The notes: generated by a model not told the origin, from the letters alone. A stretch of 64,000 nucleotides of DNA from Eutreptiella sp. 'Long Island Sound 2002' (GCA_964036045.1 OZ038383.1:6836430-6900429), one strand, 5' to 3'; counted from the stretch's first letter, positions 50,672 to 63,610 are shown. Program-made: numbers and translations.

Positions 50672-51800
50672 GTATTGCTTGCTCTAGCACTGCACCATTC
50701 TCGGGTTGCCATGCATACCACTCCGCTGCAAGATTTCGTAGAGCATGGAAACCAGCGAAGAATCTTCTTCGGCCCTCACTGAAGTTGTCGGTTAGCGGTT
50801 AAGGGGGCTTTGCGACGAACTTGCCGGTGGAACATCAAGCAACCATCACGACCCAAGGGGTATGCTCTCTAGCACATGCTAAAGGTACCGCAATGCGCAA
50901 TGCGGACGGCAAAGATTCGTGAGCGAAAAGCCCACAACGATTAATCATTAAATGGGTGCCATGTGTACTACCGTTGCTCGCCTCACTCCCTCAAGTTCGT
51001 GAGCGTGAGGTTTGCATCTCCCATAAGTTGAAGATTCCTATTGAGTAGAAGTGCGTGGGCTGAAATGCGAGTCGGCAAGTATTTTACGGGTCGTGAGAGG
51101 GATGTTGAGACGGATGTGCGAGGTTCCTTTTGGTCACGTCCTTCCTCCCTTTTGCAAGGAGCACTTGCAAATACAACGGGTGTGCTAAAATGAGACGTGT
51201 CATAGAGTCGAGATTCCCCTGGCGCGTATCATGTTATGGTTACCGGGAAGGGGGGCTTTGGATGCCAAAGCCAAACGGTAAGCGCCAAAAGAATTGAGGC
51301 CCAATGCGACAAAAATTATGAGTTCTGAAAAATACGCTAAAAATACTTGCACCAGTGAGTAAGTAAGCAGCAGCATGAGTGTCTAGGATCACTTTTGGAA
51401 GAATGCATTCCTCCCCAACTCCGCGAGGTCCTTGGAGAGGCTTACCTCGTTCGATCGCTCCATTACGAAAGCTGGTCCAATTGGAAGTCTCGGTCAAGCA
51501 AATCAAATCCCTTGTGGTTATGTTTGGGGCTTGCTCGTTGCTCTTCCAAAAGGAGTGATGTTAGAAATTGTCTCACATCCTATTGACAAGTGGAAAAAAA
51601 TTTCACGGACTGCCGGGTTGAATTCACACGCGTGTCCAAAACGCTGATTTGAGTGTGACGCACGAAGGAGTTGCGCTTTTGGGTTGGAGGAAGTTCTGCG
51701 TATATATTTGCGGGAGGCTCTTAGGGAGGGTGTATTCATACGATACCCATGTGCATCGCACCTGGTTGCAAAGCTCTCTACCGGCTCCTCCTGTCCTCAG

Positions 51801-52099
51801 CACGACAGCGACGACGACGCGGCTGACGTTGAGACCTCGGAGCTCGCACGGCGCCTTCTTTTGGAACGCCGCTTCATGTCTCGATTGCGGGTGCTGGAGA
51901 GCATATGCCTGCTCACGATCCAAGAGGTACTAGCCCGCCAGGTGGTCAAAGAGGAGTGGAAGCACCCGATGCGGGAGCTGGGCGTATTGTGGGTGCAGGG
52001 CTGGGAGGCCGCTGCGCGCGCAGCCCAGCAGCGCATGTGCAGCGAGCAATGGTACGTGCTGCGGCACGCAGACGTGCGGATGCGGGAGCTGTGCTGCAG
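51801..52099 (+). CDS. Candidate exon 2
   Basis: Acceptor TCCTCCTGTCCTCAG, donor TGCAG|GTATGA, phase 0 in and phase 2 out. It encodes an acidic start (HDSDDDAADVETSEL) followed by an amphipathic helical region (RRLLLERRFMSRLRVLESI, then WEAAARAAQQRM). Confidence 0.62.
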
Positions 52100-52939
52100 G
52101 TATGAGTGCCCATTTTGGACGCTTGTCGCAGCACGCAAGGGAGGAGAGGCCGCATGCACTCCCCACACCCGGAATAAAGCCATCATCCCGTAGGGCGCAG
52201 CCGCCTTTTTTGCTCAGGGCTCGCGGGCAAGAGGGCAAACTCCTCCTTGCCTCGCAACCTTCCTGCCATCGGCTCCCTCGTTGTGTCCAAAAAAAAGTGG
52301 AAAGTTTGCTTTTGGAACGTTTGTGGGAAGATGCTTTTCGATGTTTCTGTTCGAGCACCGCTCATTTTCAATCGTGCCCCCTCTAGTAAGAAGCCCTTCA
52401 ACGCTGCGTTCTGCGAATTCTTAGCCGGAAGTTGCAGGCTGTAAGGGCGACAATTGTGCTTGTAAGTAGAAATTCGAATCTAAGCCGAACAGCAGTGCGC
52501 AGAATCACATTGATATCCAAAAATCACGGTAGTAACAGCCGGATTTGGACCTGGGTCAATCATGTGGTGTTGGAGCACTGCTGCAGGACAGGCCGATACG
52601 CTACCGTTACTTCTGGCTCACCAGACCAGGACTCCCAAAACGTCCACATTATTGTCATCGAGCGACAAATGGACTCGATTGTAGCGCCCGGGGGCGCGCC
52701 ATCAAGAGACCGCTGATCCCGTGATCGCTCACCATGGCTCACAAAGGCTACATCACCAGCGCCAGAACAGCGGTTGTGTGTGGATTCAAAGCAACTGGAT
52801 CCCCGCCTCCACTCCCCTTATGCACCCCGGGTTATGTAGCCATATTCACACATACCCCATGCCTCCCGAATGCCCCCCATCCCCTAGCGCTTGCTGTCAA
52901 TCCCAGTATCCCATGTTTCTTGCACCGGTCCTCCCTCAG

Positions 52940-53078
52940 ACAACGGCTGATGGCCACGGAGGATGTGCAACGACGCAATGATGCACAGCAGTTGGCTTTG
53001 GACAAGCAACGTGTGCAGCAGTATTTGATCGTGGTCCTGGCAGAAATGCAGGAGAGGCTGACCCTTTGTGAAGACTTG
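52940..53078 (+). CDS. Candidate exon 3
   Basis: Acceptor CGGTCCTCCCTCAG, donor TTG|GTGTGT. Phase 2 in, matching exon 2, and phase 0 out. It encodes QRLMATEDVQRRNDAQQL and VLAEMQERLTLCEDL, a heptad-like helix. Confidence 0.6.
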
Positions 53079-54374
53079 GTGTGTTGATTTACCCCAGTTG
53101 TGAAAGCCATGAAGACGTCAAGAGTCCAGCTGGTTGAGTGGTTCTGGCGCCTGGCTCCTCCAGCGACAGTCCTGGGATTGCACCCAAAACAAGACACAGT
53201 TACTCCACCAGCGCTGGAATGCCAAAGGTCCCTAAAACCGCCTGAAAGCGTGCCCGCGGCTCGTAGGTTCAAGCTCGACGTGTGACATCGTTGGTCGTGC
53301 ACCAGCAGGTTGGCGAGTGGGCTTCAGAAAGAGGATTCATGATCCGAGATACCCCCAAGCCGCTGTCGCTCGATGATTGTCGTTTATCGCTGTCAATCGC
53401 CATGCAATCCCCTGCGTGCACTTTGAGTTGCTGTTCACCGCAATTAGTGGTCCCACAACCACATTCACCGCTGCCCCAAGTCACAGGGTTCGTTTCGCCG
53501 GATTTTTTGAGCTATTGCACCAAAAACATCTTTTCCGTTTTATTGGTCGCTCGTGAGATTTTGTCTCCCATGAAATGTTTCTATTTCGGAACAATGACCC
53601 CCCTGCGCCCCATGCTGCCTTATCTGAAAGAAAGAGCCACATATCTCTCGGGTTAGGGTTGCAGAGACTGCTCTGCGTTGGCCCTCAACGATGGTACGCG
53701 ATCCATGCGGCAGTACAGGGGCAGGGGGCAGAGGTGTGGCAGCCATTTGGCATTAATGCGGCAAGGGGTGATTGCACCCTATGCGCCCCCTGTACACGCC
53801 ATCGATCCTGGACCTCTTGCGACCCTGGACATGCTACACGGCTACCATGGCAGAGAGAGAGAGAGGTGTTATGGAGCCGCTCTCCAGCAAGGCATATGTG
53901 TGACAACGGGCCAGGCTTGAACTCCCCAAGTTGAGGGGTGGGTTCAAAAAGATTGCCCGAAATGGCATTTTATGGCAGCTGGAACTGGGTGGTTTGCATG
54001 AAGCCCACTGACCCACTTGCACTCAGTGAGATTGAGGGGTAAACACACCCTTCAATCCAATGAGTGATTCCATTCCATTCCATAGAACATCATCCTGGGT
54101 CTAGTAAGGCCACCATGTTTCGAACAATCGATGCAGCACGCGGATCTCCATTCGGGTTGGGGGGACACCGAGAAGAATCAATACCCAACCAACAGTGCAT
54201 GCATCCTCAAGCTCCAAGGCATGATAAATAATCCAAGGCATAATGATATTGAACCCGACCGATCGATGCCTGCAATATTGGGTTCCGAAAGTTGGCGCGT
54301 CCGTCTGTCCGCAGTGAATGCGTCTCCTGCACAATCCTCGCATGCGTCCTGCAAGCCTCCCGGTTGTCCTCCAG

Positions 54375-54482
54375 GTAATTTGCCGGTCTGCAATCGACCA
54401 TCACCAACAAACACTGCTGTTGGCTGCGTCGGAGACAGCCGCTCGCGAGAAGCTCATGCTCGCGGAGGCCAGCGAACAGAAG
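54375..54482 (+). CDS. Candidate exon 4
   Basis: Acceptor GGTTGTCCTCCAG, donor AAG|GTTGCT (weak), 36 codons, phases 0 and 0. It encodes LLLAASETAAREKLMLAEAS, helical. This is the least certain of the set. Confidence 0.45.
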
Positions 54483-55324
54483 GTTGCTTTCTGCTGATCT
54501 CGTGCACACGTGCCTACACATCCCGCATTCCGTGTAGCCTCAGGAGACAAGTGCCACGGCCAAAGGCAGAGAGAGCCCTGGATCCCAGACTTAGAGAAGG
54601 CCGTGCTTCTGCGCAACCCGCAGGCAGGAGCAGGAGGTTCTTGGGGGGTTAGACACACGAAAGAAAGGCTGAAAGTCACATCGAAACAAATGGAAGTGGG
54701 TCACAGGCAGAATATTGTGAGCAGCAACAATTATTGGCAGTCATGGCCCTGCCCCCTGCCCCTCTACGTCCAGCTCACACATGTCATTTTGCATTCTCGA
54801 CTACAAAACTGGTCGCTAGAAACACAACGATTAGATGGGGTTGCCCTGCGTAGACAACGCCGTGCTACCACGGGTTGGGGGGGGGGCTCTGTCTTGATAA
54901 TGAGCACGGGCATTCAGTTGATGTTTGAGCCAGGCCTCCTTGCTATTCTCCTTCGTCCTGTGTCACCTCCCGAGACTTAAAGTTGGTGAAATCCGAAGAA
55001 TTACACTCAACGAAGGTCTGATGCCAAGCACACCCCTGATCAATGCCATTCGCAACGCTGTGCCAGGCTCCCCTGAGCGTGTTGCATACATTCTTCTCTA
55101 TCCTTCTCCATTTCTGCCTGTAGCAAACACACTGCAAACGCAGTTGTATGTTGAATTTGCCTGCAGGGTGCACGGATTCTCTCAATTTGGACACCATACT
55201 ACTGCTGGTGAGGTGGTTTTTTTTCGATGGTCGGAAAGGTAATGGATTTTAGAATATTGGCATTTTGACCCCACTCCCCCTTTTTTCCCCCGTGACCCAG
55301 GCAGCACCTGGTTGGTGCCACCTT

Positions 55325-55700
55325 TAGCCACCATCATTCCTTTCCACTTTGGGGATCCCAAAATGGCAGGGTTCATGTGGCCACTTTGAATGCTCTCTAC
55401 TCTGGGAGGTCCTGATGCGGCAGGCAGGGGTCAGGCTGCCCTTTTGAATCCACTTTGAATGCTCTCCACTGTGGGAGACCCCAATACAGCAGGGGTTAGT
55501 TATGTCGCCACTTTTCAGTCCATTTTGAATGCTCGCCGCTATGGAAGACCCCAACAAAGGCAGGATTATAGCCACTTTGAGTGCCCTCCGCTCTGGGAGA
55601 TAAGGCAGGGGATATGTTGCCATTTGTGAGTCTTTTGAATTTTTGAATGCTCTCCGCTGTGAGAGACCCCAATACAGCAGGGGCTATGCATCCACTTGAA
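55325..55700 (+). repeat. Degenerate tandem repeat in an intron
   Basis: About five diverged units of 45-75 bp, each with TTTGAATGCTCTCCRCTSTGGGAG-like sequence followed by ACCCCAATACAGCAGGGG or a variant. The plus-strand ORFs here are not called. Confidence 0.75.
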
Positions 55701-56685
55701 ATATCCCCCCGCCCTGGTGATCCAAAATGTTGGGAGGGTGTTGGTGTAAGGATTGCAGGTGAGCATCCATGGTTGGTGCAGATTTTTCCTGCCCCTAGTG
55801 GGGAGCCCTTGCTGAGCCCAAGGAATGGGATGCCAAGCTTTATGCAATGGCTGTCGTGAATGGTGGACAATGTTTTGGGGGGCCATTGGCCACTGGCGTC
55901 CCTGCCATGACAGCAACCCCACCAACCCCTTTTGTAATGCTCCTTCGTGTGCCTCTTTTGTACCCTCCCCCCCCAACCCCTGTTTTTCCAACACCCAAGT
56001 TTGGTGTTCCCCCCGGTTTTCCCAAGGCTCTGAAAGGTGCTGAAACTCTGCTTGATTCTGCCGAGACTCTGCTTGAGCTGTTGCGCACCAACTACCAATT
56101 ACACGACCTGGCGCTTGAAGATGACTTAGTGGAGTCGTTTTTGTGCAACTGGAGGTATCAGGCCTTGTGAGATTGCGTTTCCAAGCGGATGGAGAACACA
56201 CAATAAGGACAGATTGCTTCGGCAATTCCCAGCCTCCACAGGTCAACAACCGAAACTCCCAACACTGATTTATATTTATAATCTGACCACTCAACAATGC
56301 TAAAATATCGCACGTAAAGCCGGTTCTGCGTCCTCTGTATGCTGAAGCAGCTGTCATCAACATCTCAAACTATTGGCCAATTTGCAGAATCCTTTTACTA
56401 CCAATCCTCTATGAGGTGGGCTTGCCAAAGGCAACAGAATTTTTCAATTTTGAGCCCAAAGATCCCATCCCAAGTGCTCACATGTTCTTGCCAGCAAGGG
56501 ATGTGAAGCGCGGAGCCAAACCGGCAGCAGCAGGAAGGAACAGGCTGGGCAGGCATTCATAGCAAGGAAGAGGCTGCAATCGAAGAGTATGACGCGATTC
56601 CGTCCTCAGTTCTAGCCTTACTGTCCTCCACTGCACGTCACTGCCCCTTTCTTGCGTTCCACACGATCAGTATGTGGCTTTATAG

Positions 56686-56925
56686 GTGTTGCTTATGCGG
56701 TGGGCTGAGGTGCTGAGTCGCCATGAGCAGCTGCAGCTGTACATCGAGGACAGCACCGCGTTGCGCACGGCAGAGCTGTCGGCCCGGGAAGCAGCAAGCC
56801 GCAGGGCTACTGAAGCCCAGTGGTTGCAGTCATGGAGTGCCTTGGCACGGATCCAGAACCTTCAGGGGGACTTGTGGGCAGTGGAGCTGCAGGAACAGTT
56901 TGCACGATGGCAAGCGAACGTTGAG
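56686..56925 (+). CDS. Candidate exon 5
   Basis: Acceptor TGTGGCTTTATAG, donor GAG|GTGTGG, 80 codons, phases 0 and 0. It encodes ELSAREAASRRATEAQWL and DLWAVELQEQFARWQANVE. Only this frame is open across the exon and it closes soon after the donor. Confidence 0.6.
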
Positions 56926-59064
56926 GTGTGGTTTGGTTTTTGACTCATGGAACCTGTGGCGGGCAGTTGGGGATGGTGCAACGCCCTAGCTACTGCCAGT
57001 CCCAACCCCGGTGCCAGCCTCTGTGCCCGACTTCGTGCTCGCTGTCCCAGCTTCACCTGAGCTTGCAGTCTCAGCTCCAGCCACAGCAGCTCTCGCCCCA
57101 ACTCCCGCCCCGGCTCTCGCCCCATCTCCACCTCCTGCTGAGCCCTGAAACGACCTCCTGCTAAAACGCTCAAACTCCGCCTTACCCCCGCTCTCAGCCT
57201 GACCCCCAAGTGCAGTAGCCCGAGCCGCAGCCACGATGCCAACCCATACCTGCAGCCCTCGCCAGTGCCAGAGCCAATGCCACCCAATGCACGAGACAAC
57301 CAAAACGCAGAATGCATTTGTGACCCCAATTGCGCTTTGCACACAAAAAGTTGGCTTTTTCAATTTTTTCCGCATGGAGGACCGCTCCCAGGCGAGCTGC
57401 GCATGGCTTGTCACGTTAAGTCAAACAAGTTGTGGAAACGGCATTCTGGCACAGCGCAATCAAATCTTCGATGTGCATCACGTGTCACGGTGGAGGTCTA
57501 GTGCCGTGTAGGAGTTGGAACGGAGTTGCGGATCGAGCGCATCGGATCCCATTGTGAAATTCTTAAAGGTGCTGAGTGGGAATTGTTGTGTGCTTTGGAT
57601 CCGAATATCCTGTATATGCGTTGCATTGATTGGAGTGCATGAAGCCCCCCCCCCCCCCTGTTATGAGCGCAGCACCTGGCAGTGGCATGGTCCTCTTTGC
57701 GATTTGCTTCTGCCGCATAGGTCTGATCTGTGTCGCGTTTTTTATTTTCACAGTCGAGCGACAAAGTGGCAGCAACAAGGAGGCAAGTGGTTGAATAGTT
57801 TTCTACAGGTCGATCGATTTTTTTCCTGCCCTCATGTGTGTCGCGTGCCTGCATCACTGGATGAACAGATTGTTGCAAAGGGCATCATCTTTTCCGTTAT
57901 TCTTCTAAGTCACACCACAACACCGGGTGCGCTTTTTGGTTTGGAAAATATGGTGGACCTGACGTATTTAGAAGGCTGATAGTACCGCTGTGCAGGGACA
58001 TACACACCGCCTGCCCTCCGCTTCTGGGTCTCCATTTGCATCTTGAAACGTTATACGCCCCAAGGACAGTTTGCGACTTTGGCACTGGTGCACATATTGG
58101 TGCGGGATCGGGCTCTTTTTTCATATAGTTTTCCCATGAAGCCAAGGAGAATTATATTGCATGTTGGGAGCTTTTGGTGCCTAAATAAGAGCCCCATCTC
58201 TGATTGTTTCATGTTTCACCATTCCATATCTTCGTTTGTCCATTGACCATGTGGAGGATGGTTTTGCATCAGGTGAGTTGAAGTTGAATGGGACCCCCCC
58301 CCCCCAATGGCTCTTGTGGTAGCGTCGGGGTATTGAGGGGAAGCAGTATTGGAGCCTTGGTGCTTCCCGCCACAGGGATGCTATCCTTCCTCCGAACTGC
58401 AGAAGAAGGATGAGATTCCTGAGCACACTGTGCATTTTGAGTGGGCCCCGTAGTTGCTCCTTTTTGTGTTTACCATGCAGCACATTGTCCTTCCCCTGTG
58501 ATGCCTGCGGCACGCCTGCAGCATGCACTTCCTAGCCACTTCTTAGCCACTTCCTGGCCAGGCAGTAGCAACCATGCAGGCCCACAAGAAGAGGGCTGAA
58601 GGCGTTGGATGAATTTTTTTGGAGGTTGGTGAGGGGAGAATTGTTTCTGTACAACTGGTTGCTCCACCATTTTAAACCTCAAAATGATCAGTGCAATTTG
58701 GCGATCGTTTTAAGGTATATGTTGGTTCCCCCCCCAATCCCGTGCCTGACAGCGCTTTTCGTTTTCTACACCAATTTGCATCATCTTTCATTCCCACTCC
58801 TTTTTGAAGTGATCTGGCTTTGAGTGGTTGCAATCCAGTCGCTCTTGGTGTGTGGCTGTGGTAAACATGGGAAGTGTACCAAAGGTTGCACCTACACCTT
58901 CGGGTAGCTCACCTTAATTAGACCCCGCCCCCAAATCCCCCGAACCGCCCCCTTCCGACCCGCCCTCTCCCACCTTTTTACCAACAGTGGCAGGTGGGTT
59001 GCGGCGTGCCCCGTCCGGCCCCGGCCCTCCGTGTCTAGCTCACTGCTGCTGTCTTCTTTGCCAG

Positions 59065-59301
59065 GAGATGCAGGCAGCCACCGACCTGCTGCACGAGGCA
59101 TACCTGCAAGAGCACTGGCTTGCAGTCGCTGCTTTGAAGGCCTCGGAGGCCAGGGCAACGACAACACTTTTCCTGGATACGATACAGCTGCAGGAGGTCG
59201 AAGCCCGCGGCATTTTGTGCAGGGACATCCTGTCTGAGTGGCTGCAGGAGATGCATTCTATATTAGTGCTCTGGCACAATGCTGTGCAGGACATTCTAGA
59301 G
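59065..59301 (+). CDS. Candidate exon 6
   Basis: Acceptor TGCTGTCTTCTTTGCCAG, donor GAG|GTCTCC, 79 codons, phases 0 and 0. It encodes EMQAATDLLHEAYLQEHW, then ALKASEARATT and a Trp/Leu-rich helix (ILSEWLQEMHSILVLWHN). Confidence 0.62.
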
Positions 59302-59689
59302 GTCTCCCCATTTCTGTCTTTTGATGTCACAGGCTGTCTACTGGCGGTCGCTCTCGCGGTGCCCTTGTACCGCCTGCTATTGCGTGCCAGACTTGCATTG
59401 CGATGGCCGCCCCTCAACATGGCGCACTTCCCATCAGCAGGGTGCTGCAACCTCCATCAGGCACCCCTTCCCTGTGGTAGTGCGGTGGGGGTTTCCAGGG
59501 GGATCGTTGCATTTGGAGGGGCGCTGTGCAAGTGTGCACAGTTGCTGGTTTTTGTCGGTGCATGTGCGGGGGAGGGAGGGGGGCAGGGATGCCCTTGAGG
59601 CTAACTTGCGCTCAATGGGGGGTCTCAGGAACAGATATGCACGTATAAGCGCGTGTGCGCGGTTACATGTTCTCGCGCATATGTTTCCG

Positions 59690-59795
59690 CGCATACGTAT
59701 ACGCGTATACGTATACGTGTATGCGTATACGCGACGTATACGCGACTTTTTCGCGTATACGTACGTATACACGTATACGGGCGGGTATATATGGT
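59690..59795 (+). repeat. Alternating purine-pyrimidine tract (CGTATACG units)
   Basis: Nearly unbroken alternation of purine and pyrimidine made of CGTATACG and GTATACGCG. It is prone to cruciform or Z-DNA structure. A second, shorter tract lies at about 60037-60092. Confidence 0.85.
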
Positions 59796-59811
59796 CTGTA
59801 TACACCGTGTA

Positions 59812-59945
59812 TATATGTAGACACCGTGCATAGTTTGTAGACACTGTGCACATACACGTTTACCCGGGTATAGTCTGTAGACACTGTGCACCACAAGTAG
59901 ACGCGGTCTGCTAACTGTAGACACTGTCGGCATGTTGTGGACACG
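59812..59945 (+). repeat. Short dispersed-tandem GTAGACACTGTGCA repeat
   Basis: At least five copies of TGTAGACACYGTGCA and variants (near 59816, 59837, 59876, 59896, 59917) between the two alternating tracts. Confidence 0.75.
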
Positions 59946-60983
59946 AAGAGACAATATTTGGGACATTTGGATGTTTGGGAATATTCGGCCCCCTTCCCTA
60001 AAAAACGGTCCACTAACGCCGTTTACCCTTGCACATGGGCATATACGCGTATACGTATACACTTGTGTACGCGTATATGCGCGTATACGTACAGCCCTCC
60101 TCAGGAGTGGTTGCAAAAGCGGTTACGGGCTTCAACACGCAAAAATGCCTAGCGACCTGGGCACAGCGCAGCACGGCATAGCACAACAAAATGGGGGGAC
60201 GGCACAGCACTGCACAACGCAGCAGCATGGCACAGCACGGGGTGCGGTGGCCCACGCGCTGGCGACGCCCGGAGCCCTCCGGATCGGTACCGTGCCCGTG
60301 GCGGGCGGCACGGGCGGCCATGCCGGCGGTCGCGTTGGTACTGCGGGGGTGGGAGAAGTGAAGACGTTGGGGTGGACCGCGTAGTGTTGCCCGGGGGGGT
60401 GAGGTGGCGGTCTGCGCCTCAACAGGTGGTGGTGCGAACCAGGGGACAGGGGGTGCGCAACCACGACGTGGGGTGAGGAGGGCCGAGAACACGCAATCGA
60501 TGCTTTGCCCAACACTACAAGGCTCTGGTCATCGGTAGCTGGGGACTTTTGCATGTCGAATTCCGAGGTACTAACTGCTTTGGCGACCACTCTGGTGACC
60601 TGCCTTTAGCATCCCCCCTCCTCCCCCTCACGTACATCCCTGCCACCCACCCCCCGCCATCCCCTGACAAAGGGCACCGACCCAAACCACGTGCTACGCT
60701 GCCATCAGCTCACGTTATTTCCCTCGAGGTGGTCCTGCCCCCCCCCCCCTCCCCCCCGTGCTGTTAGGGCGCAAATTCCCGTCAGAACAGCAGGACAGCA
60801 GAACGACAGTGTGGTATCAGTTCTTTGTTTCTTTGTGTCGAGAGGTGGTGGTTGTTGTGGTCCGCGCCGCCGTTACTGGCCATCCGCCGGCGGTTGCCGA
60901 CTTTTCGGTTGTCTCGCAACTGGCAAACTGCTGTCCACGGTTATGGCCCGGATGCACTGTACCGCACATGTTTGATGTTGCAG

Positions 60984-61175
60984 CTGCGGCACGCAGGATT
61001 TGGATCGTTTGTAGCGCTTGCGACTGAAGAGGCGCAGGCCCGTGCAGCCGTTACTCAGGATGTGCAGCAGCAGTGCACGCCAATCTACTGCCGAGCGCTG
61101 ACGGACATTGAGATGGGGTGGCGCAGCAGCATAGCGGCAGCAGAGGTGGCAGTGCGCTGTGCCCATGGCCTGCAG
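60984..61175 (+). CDS. Candidate exon 7, repeat unit homologous to exon 8
   Basis: Acceptor TTTGATGTTGCAG, donor TGCAG|GTGTGT, 64 codons, phases 0 and 0. It contains EEAQARAAVTQDVQQQ and IAAAEVAVRCAHGLQ. Exon 8 repeats both blocks with the same spacing, so the pair arose by exon duplication. Confidence 0.65.
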
Positions 61176-61338
61176 GTGTGTGCAGTGACTCGGGCAGTCT
61201 CACCCGAGCGCTCACCCCGCGGCCGGCCCGGACCCCGAATAGGGATTGGAAGCAGTCGGGTGTCTTCTTTCGCTCAAGCAAGGCGTTTTTTAGTGGACGG
61301 GAATGGTTTTTTGCCGAGAAAGACCGTCCAGTGCGTCT

Positions 61339-61460
61339 GCCGTCGGTTGGCCCAAATCCGGTGTCGGCTGTCGGTTGGCCCGCAACCGCCGTCGTCGGTC
61401 AGCCCACGTCCACCGGTGGTTGGCCCACATCTGCCGTCGGTTGGCCGTCATTGGCCTCTG
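61339..61460 (+). repeat. Imperfect GTCGGTTGGCCC repeat
   Basis: Five or six imperfect units of about 20-24 bp containing TCGGTTGGCCCRCA, in the intron between exons 7 and 8. Confidence 0.7.
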
Positions 61461-62315
61461 CTTGATGCCAACTGAAGAGACCGCCCTAATGTCTTTTGTG
61501 CCAAACCATGGGGCTGACTGCAGAAAGACCCCAGTGTTTTTTTTTAATTGACAAAGTTCTGCTGCAAATGCAGTATTCCTGGGGCAGTTCACCCTCGTTC
61601 GCCGTCGCGTTGGGGGGGGGGGGGGGGCTTTCATGCCAGACAAGCCCAATGGCGGGCCCTTTAAGCTGGTGGAGGTGGTGGAGGTGGGGGTGGTGGGGGG
61701 TCTTTGAGAGGGGGGGCATTTTGCCGTGGCACGGGAGGTCCCGCCCCCCGGAAATGCGCATTGGGGATGCCCTGGTGCATTTGCGGGCTGGACAAGTCCA
61801 AAGGGTGTGTACATGGGACGCGTGCACCGGTGGTACCCGCGTGGTACCCGTGCCTGTTCGGAATGGTCCGGCTGCTGCGCCGACGACGGCCAATTTGCCA
61901 ACAGCCCTTTCCATCGGTGCTGTGGTGCAGCTGATTTCACGCGTAAAGAATGAACTTGGTCGCCCGGGGTGGTGCGCGCGCGTGCAAGGGCGTTGCGTGC
62001 CCGGCGATTTCTCTACAAAAACAGTCGACATTTCGCAAAATGTAGTCCAAACACTACAGCGAGTTCCGTCCATGTTGCCAAAGCAAGCCAGCTGAGTTGC
62101 ATGGCACGCGTGTGTGCTGGGGGGTTACGTGCATGGGGCACGAGGGGTGGTATGCGCACGCCATGCTACGCTGTACGCACATTGTAAACATGAACCAAGC
62201 ACCTGTGGGAGACCAATGCAGCCCAAAGTTTGATATTTACTGCGGCTCTGTTGTCGACCTTCCACCAGCAGGACTGCCCAGGGCTGTGAATGCTGAACCT
62301 TGTTCTCGGCTGCAG

Positions 62316-62468
62316 ATTGAAGAAGCGCAGGCCCGTGGAGCCGCCATCAGTGATTTGCAGCAGCAGTACAAGCACGTCCAATGGGGAGTGATGACGGGCA
62401 TGGAGACTGCTTGCCGCGACGAAATAGTCGCAGCGGAAGTGGCAGGGCGTTCTGTCCTTGCTCTGCAG
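62316..62468 (+). CDS. Candidate exon 8, repeat unit homologous to exon 7
   Basis: Acceptor TTGTTCTCGGCTGCAG, donor TGCAG|GTACCG, 51 codons, phases 0 and 0. It contains EEAQARGAAISDLQQQ and IVAAEVAGRSVLALQ, aligned without gaps to exon 7 over about 50 residues. Confidence 0.65.
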
Positions 62469-63139
62469 GTACCGTTTGGAGCGTCTGAGTATTTGGCCAC
62501 TGGGCGAATTCCGCTGAAGTCCGCTGCCTAGATCTGAGTTGCGCATGCAGTTGTGCAAAGGCATGTATAAAGTAGCATTAGTCATGCAAGCAGTCGTGCA
62601 AGCACCGGAGGATTTCCAGACAGCGGTCGTGCATGCCGTTGCGATTGTTGTGCACCGATATCCCTGCTGACAATTTGTTCTGACCTCCAATTTATCCCGT
62701 GTCTAGTGCATGTTCCCATCCCTATGTCGTACGAAGTTGCCCCCCCCACCCCCCACCCACAAACACCTTGTGTGTGTGGAGAAGGTGGGGGTGGTATTTC
62801 CACACACTGTTTGTGGTTTGTGGACACTCTGCTCCTGGGGGGGAGGGGTTGAGAGGGCGACAATTGGAATGGCTAAATGTGGCACCAGAAAAATGTCCTA
62901 AGTTATGCCATGGTGTTTCAAGAGCTGTCGCCATTTTTCTGCGCTGTCTATGCTTGTTTGTGCCACAATCGAGGAAGTTTGTACCAAAACTTCCAGTGGT
63001 ACTCCAACATTTGTAGCAAATTTTCCCAGCACCAAAATTTGCCATTCCAAATTTCGCAAGCGCCAAAATCCACCGCCCCCCGTACCTACCACCCGTCATT
63101 TGCTACACCGATCTCCATCTTTTCGGGAACACCTCCTCC

Positions 63140-63610
63140 CCCCCCCTTCCGAGAATACAAACAGCCATTTTTGGAGCCCCCCTCCTGTATTGCTTATTAG
63201 AATACAAACAGCCAATTGTAGACCACTCCCTTTTTGTCCCAGGATAGGTCCCGGATTTCAAACAGGCATTTCTACCCCCCTCACCTCTTGGAACACAAAT
63301 AGCCCATTCCGGACTGCCCCGTCCTATGTTGCATTGCAAACAGCAACTTCTGAACACCCTATCCCCCCTTTTTCATATTCCCAACAGCCATTTTTGCCCC
63401 CACCCCCTTTCCCTGGATTTCTAGACCACCCCCATGGTGGATTACAAACAGCATTTTCTGGACAACCCCGATTCTCGGATTACAAACAGCCATATCTGAA
63501 CCCACCCCAAAGGCTTGGAAGACAAACAGCAACTTCCTGAACCACCCCCTCACCCACAATACTTGTTGTGGATTACTAACAGCAGTTTCTGGACCCCCCC
63601 CCCTTTCACA
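63140..63610 (+). repeat. Degenerate tandem repeat with ACAAACAGC core
   Basis: About ten diverged units of roughly 35-65 bp, each with TACAAACAGCNNTTTCTG-like sequence followed by a C-rich stretch. Confidence 0.8.

Larger units (their letters stand above)
50501..62468 (+). other. Candidate host gene spanning eight exons (ends not found)
   Basis: Eight internal exons, each with a pyrimidine tract plus AG before it and GT after it, stay open in one frame only and have matching phases (0-0, 0-2, 2-0, then 0-0 throughout). Introns are about 0.8-2.2 kb. The exons are 171, 299, 139, 108, 240, 237, 192 and 153 nt, together about 513 codons. The encoded segments are rich in Glu, Gln, Arg, Ala and Leu and look helical. 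The first contains an IQ-like motif, and the last two are homologous to each other. A long coiled-coil or motor/cytoskeleton-associated protein is possible. No enzyme domain is visible and the family is unknown. First and last exons were not found, and further exons may be missed. Confidence 0.6.

Noticed and set aside
56020-56154. Additional exon (LLDSAETLLELLRTNYQLHDL)
   Set aside because: It looks coding and has a GT donor, but its exit phase (2) does not match the next exon (0) and the acceptor is weak. It may still be real with another exon in between.
57540-57575. 18S rRNA fragment (GTGAAATTCTTAAAGG)
   Set aside because: The similarity to the conserved rRNA segment covers only about ten bases.
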